20,000 nt of DNA, taken from positions 1,759,342-1,779,341 of the forward strand of contig CM060336.1 in NCBI GenBank assembly GCA_030674155.1, read 5' to 3'. Shown piece after piece: positions 8,241 to 17,175 of the stretch. The notes under the pieces are model-generated. The model was not told the DNA's origin. It saw nothing but the letters and a program-made list of their open reading frames with translations, and did no database searches. A program made the position numbers and the translations under genes. The stretch is from Stramonita haemastoma (Eukaryota; Mollusca; Gastropoda; Neogastropoda; Muricidae). Position 1 is the stretch's first letter; the number at the start of each line of letters is the position of its first letter.

Positions 8241-10463
8241 AGCACTTCCAACACTAAATTAATGATGTTTTCTTTAAATGAGCACATCACTAAATTAATG
8301 ATGTTTTCTGTAAATGCGCACATCACTAAATTAATGATGTCTTCTGTAAATGCGCACAACACTAAATTAATAATGTCCTCTCAACATGAGCACAACACTA
8401 AATTAATGTCTTCTCTACATGAGCACAACACTAAATTAATGTCTTCTCTACATGAGCACAACACTAAATTAATGTCTTCTCTACATGAGCACAACACTAA
8501 ATTAATAATGTCTTCTCTACATGAGCACAACACTAAATTAATAATGTCTTCTCTACATGAGCACAACACTAAATTAATAATGTCTTCTCTACATGAGCAC
8601 AACACTAAATTAATAATGTCTTCTCTACATGAGCACAACACTAAATTAATAATGTCTTCTCTACATGAGCACAACACTAAATTAATGTCTTATCTACATG
8701 AGCACAACACTAAATTAATGTCGTCTCTACATGAGCACAACACTAAATTAATGTCTTCTCTACATGAGCACAACACTAAATTAATAATGTCTTCTCAACA
8801 TGAGCATAACACTAAATTAATGTCGTCTCTACATGAGCACAACACTAAATTAATGTCTTCTCTACATGAGCACAACACTAAAATTAATAATGTCTTCTCA
8901 ACATGAGCATAACACTAAATTAATGTCGTTCTCTACATGAGCACAACACTAAATTAATGTCTTCTCTACATGAGCACAACACTAAATTAATAATGTCTTC
9001 TCTACATGAGCACAACACTAAATTAATAATGTCTTCTCTACATGAGCACAACACTAAATTAATGTCTTCTCTACATGAGCACAACACTAAATTAATGTCT
9101 TCTCTACATGAGCACAACACTAAATTAATAATGTCTTCTCAACATGAGCATAACACTAAATTAATGTCGTCTCTACATGAGCACAACACTAAATTAATGT
9201 CGTCTCTACATGAGCACAACACTAAATTAATGTCTTCTCTACATGAGCACAACACTAAATTAATAATGTCTTCTCAACATGAGCATAACACTAAATTAAT
9301 GTCGTCTCTACATGAGCACAACACTAAATTAATGTTGTCTCTACATGAGCACAACACTAAATTTATGTCTTCTCTACATGAGCACAACACTAAATTAATA
9401 ATGTCTTCTCAACATGAGCATAACACTAAATTAATGTCGTCTCTACATGAGCACAACACTAAATTAATGTCTTCTCTACATGAGCACAACACTAAATTAA
9501 TAATGTCTTCTCAACATGAGCATAACACTAAATTAATGTCGTCTCTACATGAGCACAACACTAAATTAATGTCTTCTCTACATGAGCACAACACTAAATT
9601 AATGATGTCTTCTCTACATGAGCATAACACTAAATTAATGATGTCTTCTCTAAATGAGCACGACACTAAATTAATGTCGTCTCTACATGAGCACAACACT
9701 AAATTAATGTCTTCTCTACATGAGCACAACACTAAATTAATGATGTCTTCTCTACATGAGCATAACACTAAATTAATGTCTTCTTTACATGAGCACAACA
9801 CTAAATTAATGTCTTCTTTACATGAGCACAACACTAAATTAATGATGTCTTCTCTACATGAGCACAACACTAAATTAATGTCTTCTCTACATGAGCACAA
9901 CACTAAATTAATGATGTCTTCTCTACATGAGCATAACACTAAATTAATGATGTCTTCTCTACATGAGCACAACACTAAATTAATGATGTCTTCTCTACAT
10001 GAGCACAACACTAAATTAATGTCTTCTTTACATGAGCACAACACTAAATTAATGATGTCTTCTCTACATGAGCACAACACTAAATTAATGTCTTCTCTAC
10101 ATGAGCATAACACTAAATTAATGATGTCTTCTCTAAATGAGCACGACACTAAATTAATGATGTCTTCTCTACATGAGCACAACACTAAATTAATGTCTTC
10201 TCTACATGAGCATAACACTAAATTAATGATGTCTTCTCTACATGAGCACAACACTAAATTAATGTCTTCTCTACATGAGCATAACACTAAATTAATGATG
10301 TCTTCTCTAAATGAGCACGACACTAAATTAATGATGTCTTCTCTACATGAGCACAACACTAAATTAATGTCTTCTCTACATGAGCATAACACTAAATTAA
10401 TGATGTCTTCTCTAAATGAGCACGACACTAAATTAATGATGTCTTCTCTACATGAGCACAACA
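8241..10463. repeat. large 33/36-bp minisatellite, about 64 units
   Basis: The common unit is ATGAGCACAACACTAAATTA followed by ATGTCTTCTCTAC (33 bp). The 36-bp variants add ATA or ATG before ATGTC. The 36-bp form is AATAATG up to about 9520 and AATGATG after about 9600. The first three or four units and the last are the most diverged. Because both lengths are multiples of three, the array stays open for long stretches on both strands (plus strand 8262-8906 and 8957-10483; minus strand 9511-10464), reading as MSSLHEHNTKL on plus. Two single-base insertions near 8880 and 8931 break that frame. No promoter, splice or domain evidence supports translation. Confidence 0.97.
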
Positions 10464-10730
10464 TTCACATTCATGTTATATGACACTCCACCAGGAAATG
10501 AGTTGCTTAGCACCTGACCCACTTTGTCATTTTTAAGATTTTGATTGATTATAAAACTATAGCCATTATTCTACCTTGTAGTGGAATATCAAGGCATAAC
10601 TGTGTTTCCTTTTGCCTTTAAACGTGTTTTAAAACTACCCAAGACTTCATTCTGACCACCTATTAGGATGCTTAACTTGACAATTTCTCATTTTGTCATT
10701 TCTTGCAGTTTATCATTTTGTGGCGGAGCG
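10464..10730. other. unique AT-rich spacer between arrays
   Basis: This is ordinary unique sequence with no ORF of note, no repeat and no recognised element. Confidence 0.6.
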
Positions 10731-10800
<70 letters not shown>

Positions 10801-10848
10801 CATACATACATACATACATATAGATATATAGATATATATGTATATATG

Positions 10849-10926
<78 letters not shown>

Positions 10927-11016
10927 GTGTGTGTGTGTGTGTGTGTGTGTGCATGCATGCATGCATGCATGTATGCATTTGTGTGCGTGTATACATACAT
11001 ACATATATATATATAT
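10731..11016. repeat. compound CA / CATA / TA / TG microsatellite with complementary arms
   Basis: (CA)n at about 10732-10799, CATA repeats to about 10820, TA-rich to 10862, (TG)n at 10863-10950 with one break, GCAT repeats at 10951-10975, then CATA and TA again to 11016. The CA and TG blocks are reverse complements, so the region can fold on itself. A further (AT)n lies at 11061-11080. Confidence 0.95.
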
Positions 11017-11146
11017 AATGTATGACTCAGAATATATATTATCAATCATCATTATTAATCATATATATATATATATATATGACTAAGAAAAAATCCCCCC
11101 CACAAAACCCCCATATGGCCTTACATACTGTCTGAACACACCAACA

Positions 11147-11482
11147 GATACATCAATACTTGAGTGTATGATGTATTAATACTAGGATACATGAGACATA
11201 AATGCTGAAGAATAATCAATGATACATCAATACTTCAGTAAATGACTGAACATGACTGTACTAAAATACAATCAACAGGATAAATCAATACTTGAGTAAA
11301 TGATTGTACATGATTGTACCTAGGTACAATCAACATGATACATGAACACCTGAGTAAATAATTGTACATGATTGTAATAAAGCACACTCGGCAAGATACA
11401 CCAATACTTTAGTAAAGAATTGTACATGATTGTACTAAAATACAACTGACACGATATATCAATACTTGAGTACCTGATTATA
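11147..11482. repeat. 58-bp minisatellite, about six copies
   Basis: Units starting GATACATCAATACTTGAGTA and containing ATTGTACATGATTGTA begin at 11221, 11279, 11337, 11395 and 11453, exactly 58 bases apart. A diverged copy with extra sequence begins at 11147. The array ends in an (AAT)n run at about 11486-11503. Copies differ by many point changes but no indels, so the period has been kept while the sequence decayed. Confidence 0.93.
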
Positions 11483-11663
11483 CATAATAATAATAATAAT
11501 AACAAATGGATGATAGCATAGTCTACATACATACTGTATAAATACCACATACATGAACTCTATCAGTCCAAGGTTCCCTTGCAGAACCGAACTCAAAACC
11601 CCCTGAGTCTGATTAGCTGTTGGTAAAAAGGACACAAAGCATCAGGCCTCTGGCTGCAGCAGT
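11483..11663. other. short unique spacer
   Basis: It holds an (AAT)n run, then unique sequence with no ORF or repeat of note. Confidence 0.5.
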
Positions 11664-12180
11664 ACAATGCAGTGAAGCAGAGTACAGTACAGTATAGTAC
11701 AGTATACAGTACAGCACAGGACAATAAAATACATTACAGCACAGTATAGTATAGTACAGTACAGTACAGCACAGTATAGTACAGCATAGTACAGCACAGA
11801 ATAGGACAGTACAGCACAGCACAGTAGAGTACAGTACAGCACAGTACAGTACAATACAATGTAGTACAATACAACACCGTACAGTACAATACAGCACAGT
11901 ACAATACAATGTAGTACAATACAACACAGTACAGTACAATACAGCACAGTATAGTACAGCACATCATAGTACAGTACAGAATAGGACAGTACAGTACATT
12001 ACAATACAGTACAAAACAGCACAGTATAGCACAGCACAATACATACAGTACAGTACAATACAGGACAGTACAGTACAGCACAGTACAGCACAGCACAGTA
12101 GAGTACAAAACAGCACAGTACAGCACAGCACAGTACAGTACAGCACAGTACAGTACAATACAGCACAGTACAGTACAGTC
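11664..12180. repeat. pentanucleotide (ACAGT/ACAGC/ACAAT) satellite, about 100 units
   Basis: The plus strand is an almost continuous 5-bp repeat with unit ACAGT and variants ACAGC, ACAAT and ATAGT. A segment of about 50 bp starting near 11849 with GTACAATACAATGTAGTAC is repeated immediately near 11899, showing duplication of multi-unit blocks. All long minus-strand frames (runs of C, T, V, L, Y) are translations of this repeat. Confidence 0.95.
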
Positions 12181-12596
12181 TGCTAACATAGCTCTGTGAT
12201 TATTGTGCAAACACTCTCTGTTGTTGTGTAGAAGAACGCAACCTTGGAAAAGTACACATTCACCAGTACTGAAGAATTAGACATTTTTGTTTTAAAACAA
12301 CATTTCATTATAAAAAAAACAACATTGTACAGATATACACACTTACAACAGACCAACAACAAGGTGAAAGCTTCTCACATGTTCCTTCCCGAAAAAGTGC
12401 ACATTCCTTCATTCCTGACCCAATGCGGTATGTTAGCAGTAAAAACTCTACCACAAATAAAACAACAAAAAAAACCTTTACTTTTCAACACAACAGTTGC
12501 TAAACAAACAAAAAACAATAAGGAACATGTCACTCATTCAAGCCCAATGAAAAAAAAAAACAAACCAAAAAAAGGGGAGAGCAGCCAGTTAGCAGA
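12181..12596. other. A-rich unique sequence, no confident gene
   Basis: A 193-codon plus-strand frame (12244-12825) starts here, but its last third is the following minisatellite and the rest is lysine/asparagine-rich sequence with no domain I recognise. It is better read as chance openness in A-rich DNA. Confidence 0.55.
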
Positions 12597-12857
12597 CACA
12601 GACACAGCTGATTTTCTATGTGGACAGACAGCTGATTTTCTATGTGGACAGACAGCTGATTTTCTATGTGGAAAGACAGACACAGCTGATTTTCTACGTG
12701 GACAGACAGACACAGCTGATTTTCTACGTGGACAGACAGCTGATTTTCTATGTGGAAAGATAGACACAGCTGATTTTCTATGTGGACAGACACAGCTGAT
12801 TTTCTATGTGGACAGACACAGCTGATTTTCTATGTGGACAGACACAGCACAGCTGAT
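12597..12857. repeat. 24/30-bp minisatellite, ten copies, each with a CAGCTG E-box
   Basis: CAGCTGATTTTCTA begins at 12605, 12629, 12653, 12683, 12713, 12737, 12767, 12793 and 12819, with a final partial copy at 12850. Spacings are mainly 24 or 30; the difference is an extra ACAGAC-like hexamer in the linker. Variants are TATGTGG/TACGTGG and GGACAG/GGAAAG. Confidence 0.95.
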
Positions 12858-12879
12858 TTACAACACCATTACTTAACAA

Positions 12880-13463
12880 TCAGAATTAGTACCAATAATA
12901 AGAATTACTGTCAACAATCAGAATTATTGCTTACAATCAGAATTTTTGCTTAACAATCAAAATTATTGCCAGCAATTATCATTGTTGCTCAACAATCAGA
13001 ATTATTACCAACAATCAGAATTATTGCTTACAATCAGAATTATTGCTTACAATCAGAATTATTGCTTACAATCAGAACTATGCCAATGATCAGAATTATT
13101 GCTTAACAATCAGAATAATTGCCAACAATCAGAATATTACCAATAATCAGAATTACTGTCAACAATCAGAATTATTGCTTAACAATCAGAATTATTGCTT
13201 AACAATCAGAATTATTGCTTACAATCAGAACTATGCCAACAATCAGAATTATTGCTTACAATCAGAATTATTGCTTACAATCAGAATTATTGCTTAACAA
13301 TCAGAATTATTGCTTAACAATTAGAATGATTGCCAACAATCAGAATATTACCAATAATCAGAATTACTGTCAACAATCAGAATTATTGTTTAACTATCAG
13401 AATTATTGTTTAACAATCAGAATTATTGTTTAACAATCAGAATTATTGCCAACAATCAGAAAA
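12880..13463. repeat. about 20-bp AATCAGAATTATTGCTTA minisatellite, roughly 28 copies
   Basis: Units of about 17-21 bp built on AATCAGAATTATTGCTTA or ATTGCCAAC fill the interval. A multi-unit block containing AGAATATTACCAATAATCAG occurs at about 13132 and again at about 13342, 211 bases apart, so blocks have been duplicated as well as single units. Confidence 0.95.
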
Positions 13464-13651
13464 GATTATAACCACAGCTGCCACCTTCTGATCATCTTTA
13501 ACCTCCAAAATTAAACAACATTTTAGAAAAAAAAATCAACACAAAAGAGATTGACTGATATACACACAGTACAGACACATTTTTTTGTCTCTTAATTTTT
13601 TATATTTTTTTTAAGTAACACTATCCCAGAAAACTGACCCCCCAACAGTCA
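13464..13651. other. unique spacer between arrays
   Basis: AT-rich sequence with poly-A and poly-T runs. I see nothing gene-like. Confidence 0.5.
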
Positions 13652-14176
13652 TTTCCTGTGACATAATTATGACAGTCTGGGAGTTGTGACATCATCACTT
13701 AGTGTGGATATTTTCTGTGACATAATTATGACAGTTTGGGAGTTATGACATCATCACTCAATGTGGATATTTTCTGTGACATAATTATGACAGTTTGGGA
13801 GTTATGACATCATCGCTTAGGTGGATATTTTCTGTGACATAATTATCACAGTTTGGGAGTTATGACGTCATCGCTTAGTGTGGATATTTTCTGTGACATA
13901 ATTATGACAGTTTGGGAGTTATGACATCATCGCTTAGTGTGGATATTTTCTGTGACATAATTATGACAGTTTGGGAGTTATGACATCATCGCTTAGTGTG
14001 GATATTTTCTGTGACATAATTATGACAGTTTGGGAGTTATGACATCATCACTTAGTATGGATATTTTCTGTGACATAATTATGACAGTTTGGGAGTTATG
14101 ATGTCATTACTCAGTGTCATCAATTTCTGTGACATAATTATGACAGTTTGGGAGTTATCATTACTCAGTGTGGTCA
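13652..14176. repeat. 59-bp minisatellite, nine copies, with palindromic and CRE-like motifs
   Basis: CTGTGACATAATTATGACAG begins at 13656, 13715, 13774, 13832, 13891, 13950, 14009, 14068 and 14127; eight intervals are 59, 59, 58, 59, 59, 59, 59, 59. Each unit has the perfect palindrome CATAATTATG (one copy has a change to TTATCA) and most have TGACATCAT. One copy has a full CRE palindrome TGACGTCA at 13863-13870. Copies are very similar, so the array is young or homogenised. Confidence 0.96.
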
Positions 14177-14224
14177 TTTTAAAATCTTGTTGTAAGCTCA
14201 CTTCTCACAGCCTACTGCTGAATA

Positions 14225-15035
14225 TCTGTTCCTTGCATCGCTCTGTTTTGAACATGTCTCTGTTGCCACCCACATCGCTCTGTTTTCAATAAGCCACAGT
14301 GCTCTGTTTTCAACAAACCACATTGCTCTGTTTTCAACAAACCACATTGCTCTGTTTTCAACAAACCACAGTGCTCTGTTTTCAACAAACCACATTGCTC
14401 TGTTTTTAACAAACCACAGTGCTCTGTTTTCAACAAACCCATGCTACCCACATTGCTCTATTTTCCCTGCTGCTTGTATTGCTCTGTTTTCAATAAAATA
14501 CGTTGCTCTGTTTTCAACAAACCACATTGCTCTGTTTTTAACAAGTCCATGCTACCCACATTGCTGTGTATTGCTCTGTTTTCAAGAAACCACATTGCTC
14601 TGTTTTTCAATAAACCACATCACTCTGTTTTCAATACACCACATTGCTCTGTTTTCATAGCAAACCACACTGCTCTGTTTTCAATAAAACCACATTGCTC
14701 TGTTTTCAATAAACCACAGTGCTCTGTTTTCAATAAACTATGGTACTCTGTTTTCAATAAACCACAGTGCTCTGTTTTCATAACAAACCACATTGCTCTG
14801 TTTTCAACAAACCACATTGCTCTGTTTTCAATAAACTATGGTGCTCTGTTTTCAATAAACCACAGTGCTCTGTTTTCAATAAAACCACATTGCTCTGTTT
14901 TCATAACAAACCACAGTGCTCTGTTTTCAAAAAAACACAGTGCTCTGTTTTCAATAAAACCACATTGCTCTGTTTTCAAAAAGTCCACGATACCCACATT
15001 GCTCTGTTTTCCCTGATGCTTGCATCGCTCTTTTT
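14225..15035. repeat. 24-bp (TTGCTCTGTTTTCAACAAACCACA) type minisatellite, about 30 copies
   Basis: Units are TTGCTCTGTTTTCAA plus CAAACCACA, with frequent AATAAAC and ACAGTGC variants; a few units are longer (TTTTCATAACAAACC). The 24-bp length is eight codons, so both strands stay open for long stretches (SVFNKPHC on plus, LLKTEHCG on minus). Blocks carrying CCATGCTACCCAC recur near 14440 and 14548, showing larger duplications. Confidence 0.95.
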
Positions 15036-15156
15036 CAACTAGTCTGTGTTGCCGTCCCCATCACTCTGTCTTCAGGATGTCAGCCATCTTGTTTCTCTGC
15101 TCCAGTATTATGGAGGTCAGTAAGCTTGTTGGAAGCATGCCATAGATCCAGTGCTG

Positions 15157-15222
<66 letters not shown>

Positions 15223-15334
15223 CACACACACACACACAAACACAACACACACACAACACACACCACACACATACCACACAAACACAACACACGCACACAC
15301 ACATACACACACAAACACACACACAACACACAAA

Positions 15335-15404
<70 letters not shown>
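15157..15404. repeat. long CA microsatellite with interrupted centre
   Basis: (CA)n runs at about 15157-15220 and 15340-15404 flank a middle part broken by AACACA, ACCACA and ATACCA variants. All frames across it are HTHT or CVCV. Confidence 0.97.
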
Positions 15405-15409
<5 letters not shown>

Positions 15410-15528
15410 GGTATCATTCTTGTTCAGCCACCACCATTGACACACAGTTTGCTGCCCTCTTTGTGCCCCACCCTATTTTAGCCAGGCAATGCAGGGCAAG
15501 GCTGATTTCAAAACCCCACTAGAGGGGC

Positions 15529-15821
15529 GGGGGCAGGATAGCTCAGTGGTCAGAGCGCTCGCTTTCCCCCAGTCAAGTTAAGCAGCGTCGATCGTGGTTG
15601 CCAATTGGATGGGTGACTGTTTGTGTGCCTTGGCTACAGTACAGTTCACCCAGTTGTAAATGGGTACCTGCCCTCTTTAGGTTCAGGGAAGGTAAAGCAG
15701 TGAGGGAGAGGAGATGGGCGCCACCCTCAATATGCTGGCCCCTAGAGAAGCAGAGGTCTCTGATGCCTCGCTCCCCTACGACCACACAGGTTATGGGACA
15801 CCTTTACCTTTTTACCTTTAT
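15529..15821 (+). mobile_element. 5S-rRNA-derived SINE (SINE3 type), full length
   Basis: The head has TAGCTCAGTGGTCAGAGCG (A-box-like, 15539-15557) followed by AGTCAAGTTAAGCAGCGTCG (15571-15590) and TTGGATGGGTGACTG (15605-15619). The latter two match the internal control region of 5S rRNA (AGTTAAGCAACGTCG and TTGGATGGGTGACCG), so this is a 5S-derived or tRNA/5S chimeric SINE. The body continues with AAATGGGTACCTGCC and GAAGGTAAAGCAGTGAGGG and ends in a CCTTTACCTTTTTACCTTT tail. TAGAGGGGC (15520-15528) and TAGAGGGAC (15822-15830) flank it and look like a 9-bp target site duplication with one change. It would be transcribed by RNA polymerase III if active. Confidence 0.8.
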
Positions 15822-15885
15822 TAGAGGGACATGAAAGCGTAAAATATTGCACCTTAGTAACTACCAGTTCTTCATGATGCTCTTT

Positions 15886-15979
15886 CCCTTCCTCTCTCTC
15901 TTTCTCAAATAATCCCTCTCTCTCTCCTTCCCCGCCCCCCCCTCTCTCTCTCTCTCTCTCTCTCACATACATCTCTTTC

Positions 15980-16043
<64 letters not shown>

Positions 16044-16072
16044 CCTTTCTCTCTCTCTCTCTCCCTCTCTCT
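15886..16072. repeat. CT microsatellite
   Basis: (CT)n with CCCC and TTTC interruptions; the longest clean run is about 15983-16040. It is homopyrimidine on the plus strand. A SINE- or LINE-tail-like AGGGCAAGGGCCGAATG follows at about 16104-16120, too short to classify. Confidence 0.95.
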
Positions 16073-16175
16073 GTTTCTTGGTGACTGTACCAAGTCCCTA
16101 ATCAGGGCAAGGGCCGAATGAAAAAAGAAAAAAAGATATGAATGTTTATTCTGTAACCTTTGGAAAATACAGATC

Positions 16176-16661
16176 TTTCATTCATTCATTCCATCATTCA
16201 CACCATTCTTTCTTACTTCCTTCCTTCCTTCCATCATTCCTTCCTTCCTTCCATCATTCCTTCCTTCCTTCCTTCATTCCATCTTTCCTTCCTTCCTTCA
16301 TTCCATCATTCCTTCCTTCCTTCCTTCATTCCATCATTCCTTCCTTCCTTCCTTTCTTCATTCCATCATTCCTTCCTTCCTTACTTCCTTCATTCCATCA
16401 TTCCTTCCATCATTCCTTCCTTCATTCCATCATTCCTTCCTTTCTTCATTCCATCATTCCTTCCTTCATTCCATCATTCCTTCCTTTCTTCATTCCATCA
16501 TTCCTTCCTTCATTCCATCATTCCTTCCTTCCTTCCTTTCTTCATTCCATCATTCCTTCCTTCCTTCCTTCATTCCATCATTCCTTCCTTCCTTCCTTTC
16601 TTCATTCCATCATTTCTTCCTTCCTTCCTTTCTTCATTCCATCATTCCTTCCTTCCTTCCT
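16176..16661. repeat. TTCC/ATTC tetranucleotide satellite with larger repeated blocks
   Basis: TTCC repeats alternate with TTCATTCCATCATTCC about every 30-45 bases, so the tract has a higher-order unit made of a variable (TTCC)n and a fixed CATTCCATCATTCC. It runs right up to the splice donor of the dehydrogenase exon at 16663. Both long plus-strand frames are SFLPSFHH-type translations of the repeat. On the minus strand it would be the start of the downstream intron. Confidence 0.95.
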
Positions 16662-16663
16662 AC

Positions 16664-16831
16664 CATCAGTTCATGTGGCCAGTAGCCCACAGTGCAGGGC
16701 TCCCTCCCCACAGTGTTCAGAGCCCCGCTGACGTACCGCTCGGCCGTGGGGAACAGCAGGCCTTCCTCCAAGCCCCCCACCCTGGCCAAGGGCTGCGACA
16801 TCTTGGACTGGACAACACTGGGCATCAGCAC
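16664..16831 (-). CDS. internal exon of an HSD17B12/HSDL1-like short-chain dehydrogenase (partial gene)
   Basis: The minus strand gives a 168-base exon of exactly 56 codons, starting VLMPSVVQSKM and ending GYWPHELM. This resembles the segment after the catalytic domain in the 17-beta-hydroxysteroid dehydrogenase 12 / HSDL1 branch of short-chain dehydrogenases: a P-x-x-V-x-(S/T)-K-M stretch (residues 4-11), PTAERYV (28-34), ALNTVG (37-42) and a GYWxH motif (49-53). HSD17B12 is the endoplasmic-reticulum 3-ketoacyl-CoA reductase of fatty-acid elongation; HSDL1 is a catalytically inactive relative. I cannot decide between them from this exon. The acceptor is GACTGCAG before 16831 and the donor is ATG|GTAGGA at 16664/16663, both phase 0. 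The segment is clearly more GC-rich than its flanks. The YxxxK catalytic exon and the last exon were not found in the window. Confidence 0.72.
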
Positions 16832-17175
16832 CTGCAGTCACACACACACACAGTCATCATCAGCACCTGCAGCCACACACACACAGTCACCATCAGCACC
16901 TGCAGTCACACACACACAGTCACCATCAGCACCTGCAGTCACACACACAGTCACCATCAGCACCTGCAGTCACACACACAGTCACCATCAGCACTGCACA
17001 GTCACACACACAGAGTCACCATCAGCACCTGCAGTCACACACACAGAGTCACCACATCAGCACCTGCAGTCACACACACAGTCACCATCAGCACTGCACA
17101 GTCACACACACAGTCACCATCAGCACTGCACAGTCACACACACAGAGTCACCATCAGCACCTGCAGTCACACACC
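16832..17175 (-). repeat. 31-35-bp tandem array that copies the exon's splice acceptor
   Basis: On the plus strand CAGCACCTGCAGTCACACAC-type units begin at 16826 (partly inside the exon), 16861, 16894, 16927, 16958, 16989, 17023, 17058, 17089, 17121 and 17155. On the minus strand, which is the gene strand, each unit reads (TG)n-GACTGCAG|GTGCTGATG: the exon's own acceptor plus its first nine bases. Three units (16989, 17089, 17121) have a variant, GTGCAG|TGCTGATG. The array forms the 3' end of the upstream intron. Confidence 0.92.

Noticed and set aside
8241..10463. CRISPR-like regular repeats
   Set aside because: There are no unique spacers between repeats: the whole unit is repeated head to tail. 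The genome is eukaryotic and no cas-like gene is near.
8957..10483. 508-codon plus-strand ORF of MSSLHEHNTKL repeats as a real repetitive protein
   Set aside because: It is explained by unit lengths of 33 and 36. The opposite strand is open too, one-base insertions break the frame upstream, and there is no unique N- or C-terminal domain, promoter or splice evidence.
11734..12210. Cys/Leu/Tyr-rich minus-strand ORFs as membrane or cysteine-rich proteins
   Set aside because: They are translations of the pentamer satellite in different frames.
12244..12825. 193-codon plus-strand ORF as a protein
   Set aside because: Its C-terminal third is the 24/30-bp minisatellite and the rest is A-rich low-complexity sequence with no domain.
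14441..15016. 191-codon CSVFNKPH repeat ORF
   Set aside because: It is a translation of the 24-bp minisatellite, and the opposite strand also has long open stretches.
15571..15640. 5S rRNA gene
   Set aside because: Only part of 5S is recognisable, with many changes, and it continues into a SINE body present again at 19771-20000.
16102..16122. AGGGCAAGGGCCGAATG as a transposon 3' end
   Set aside because: It resembles LINE/SINE tails I have seen in molluscs, but 20 bases without a body on either side is too little to call.
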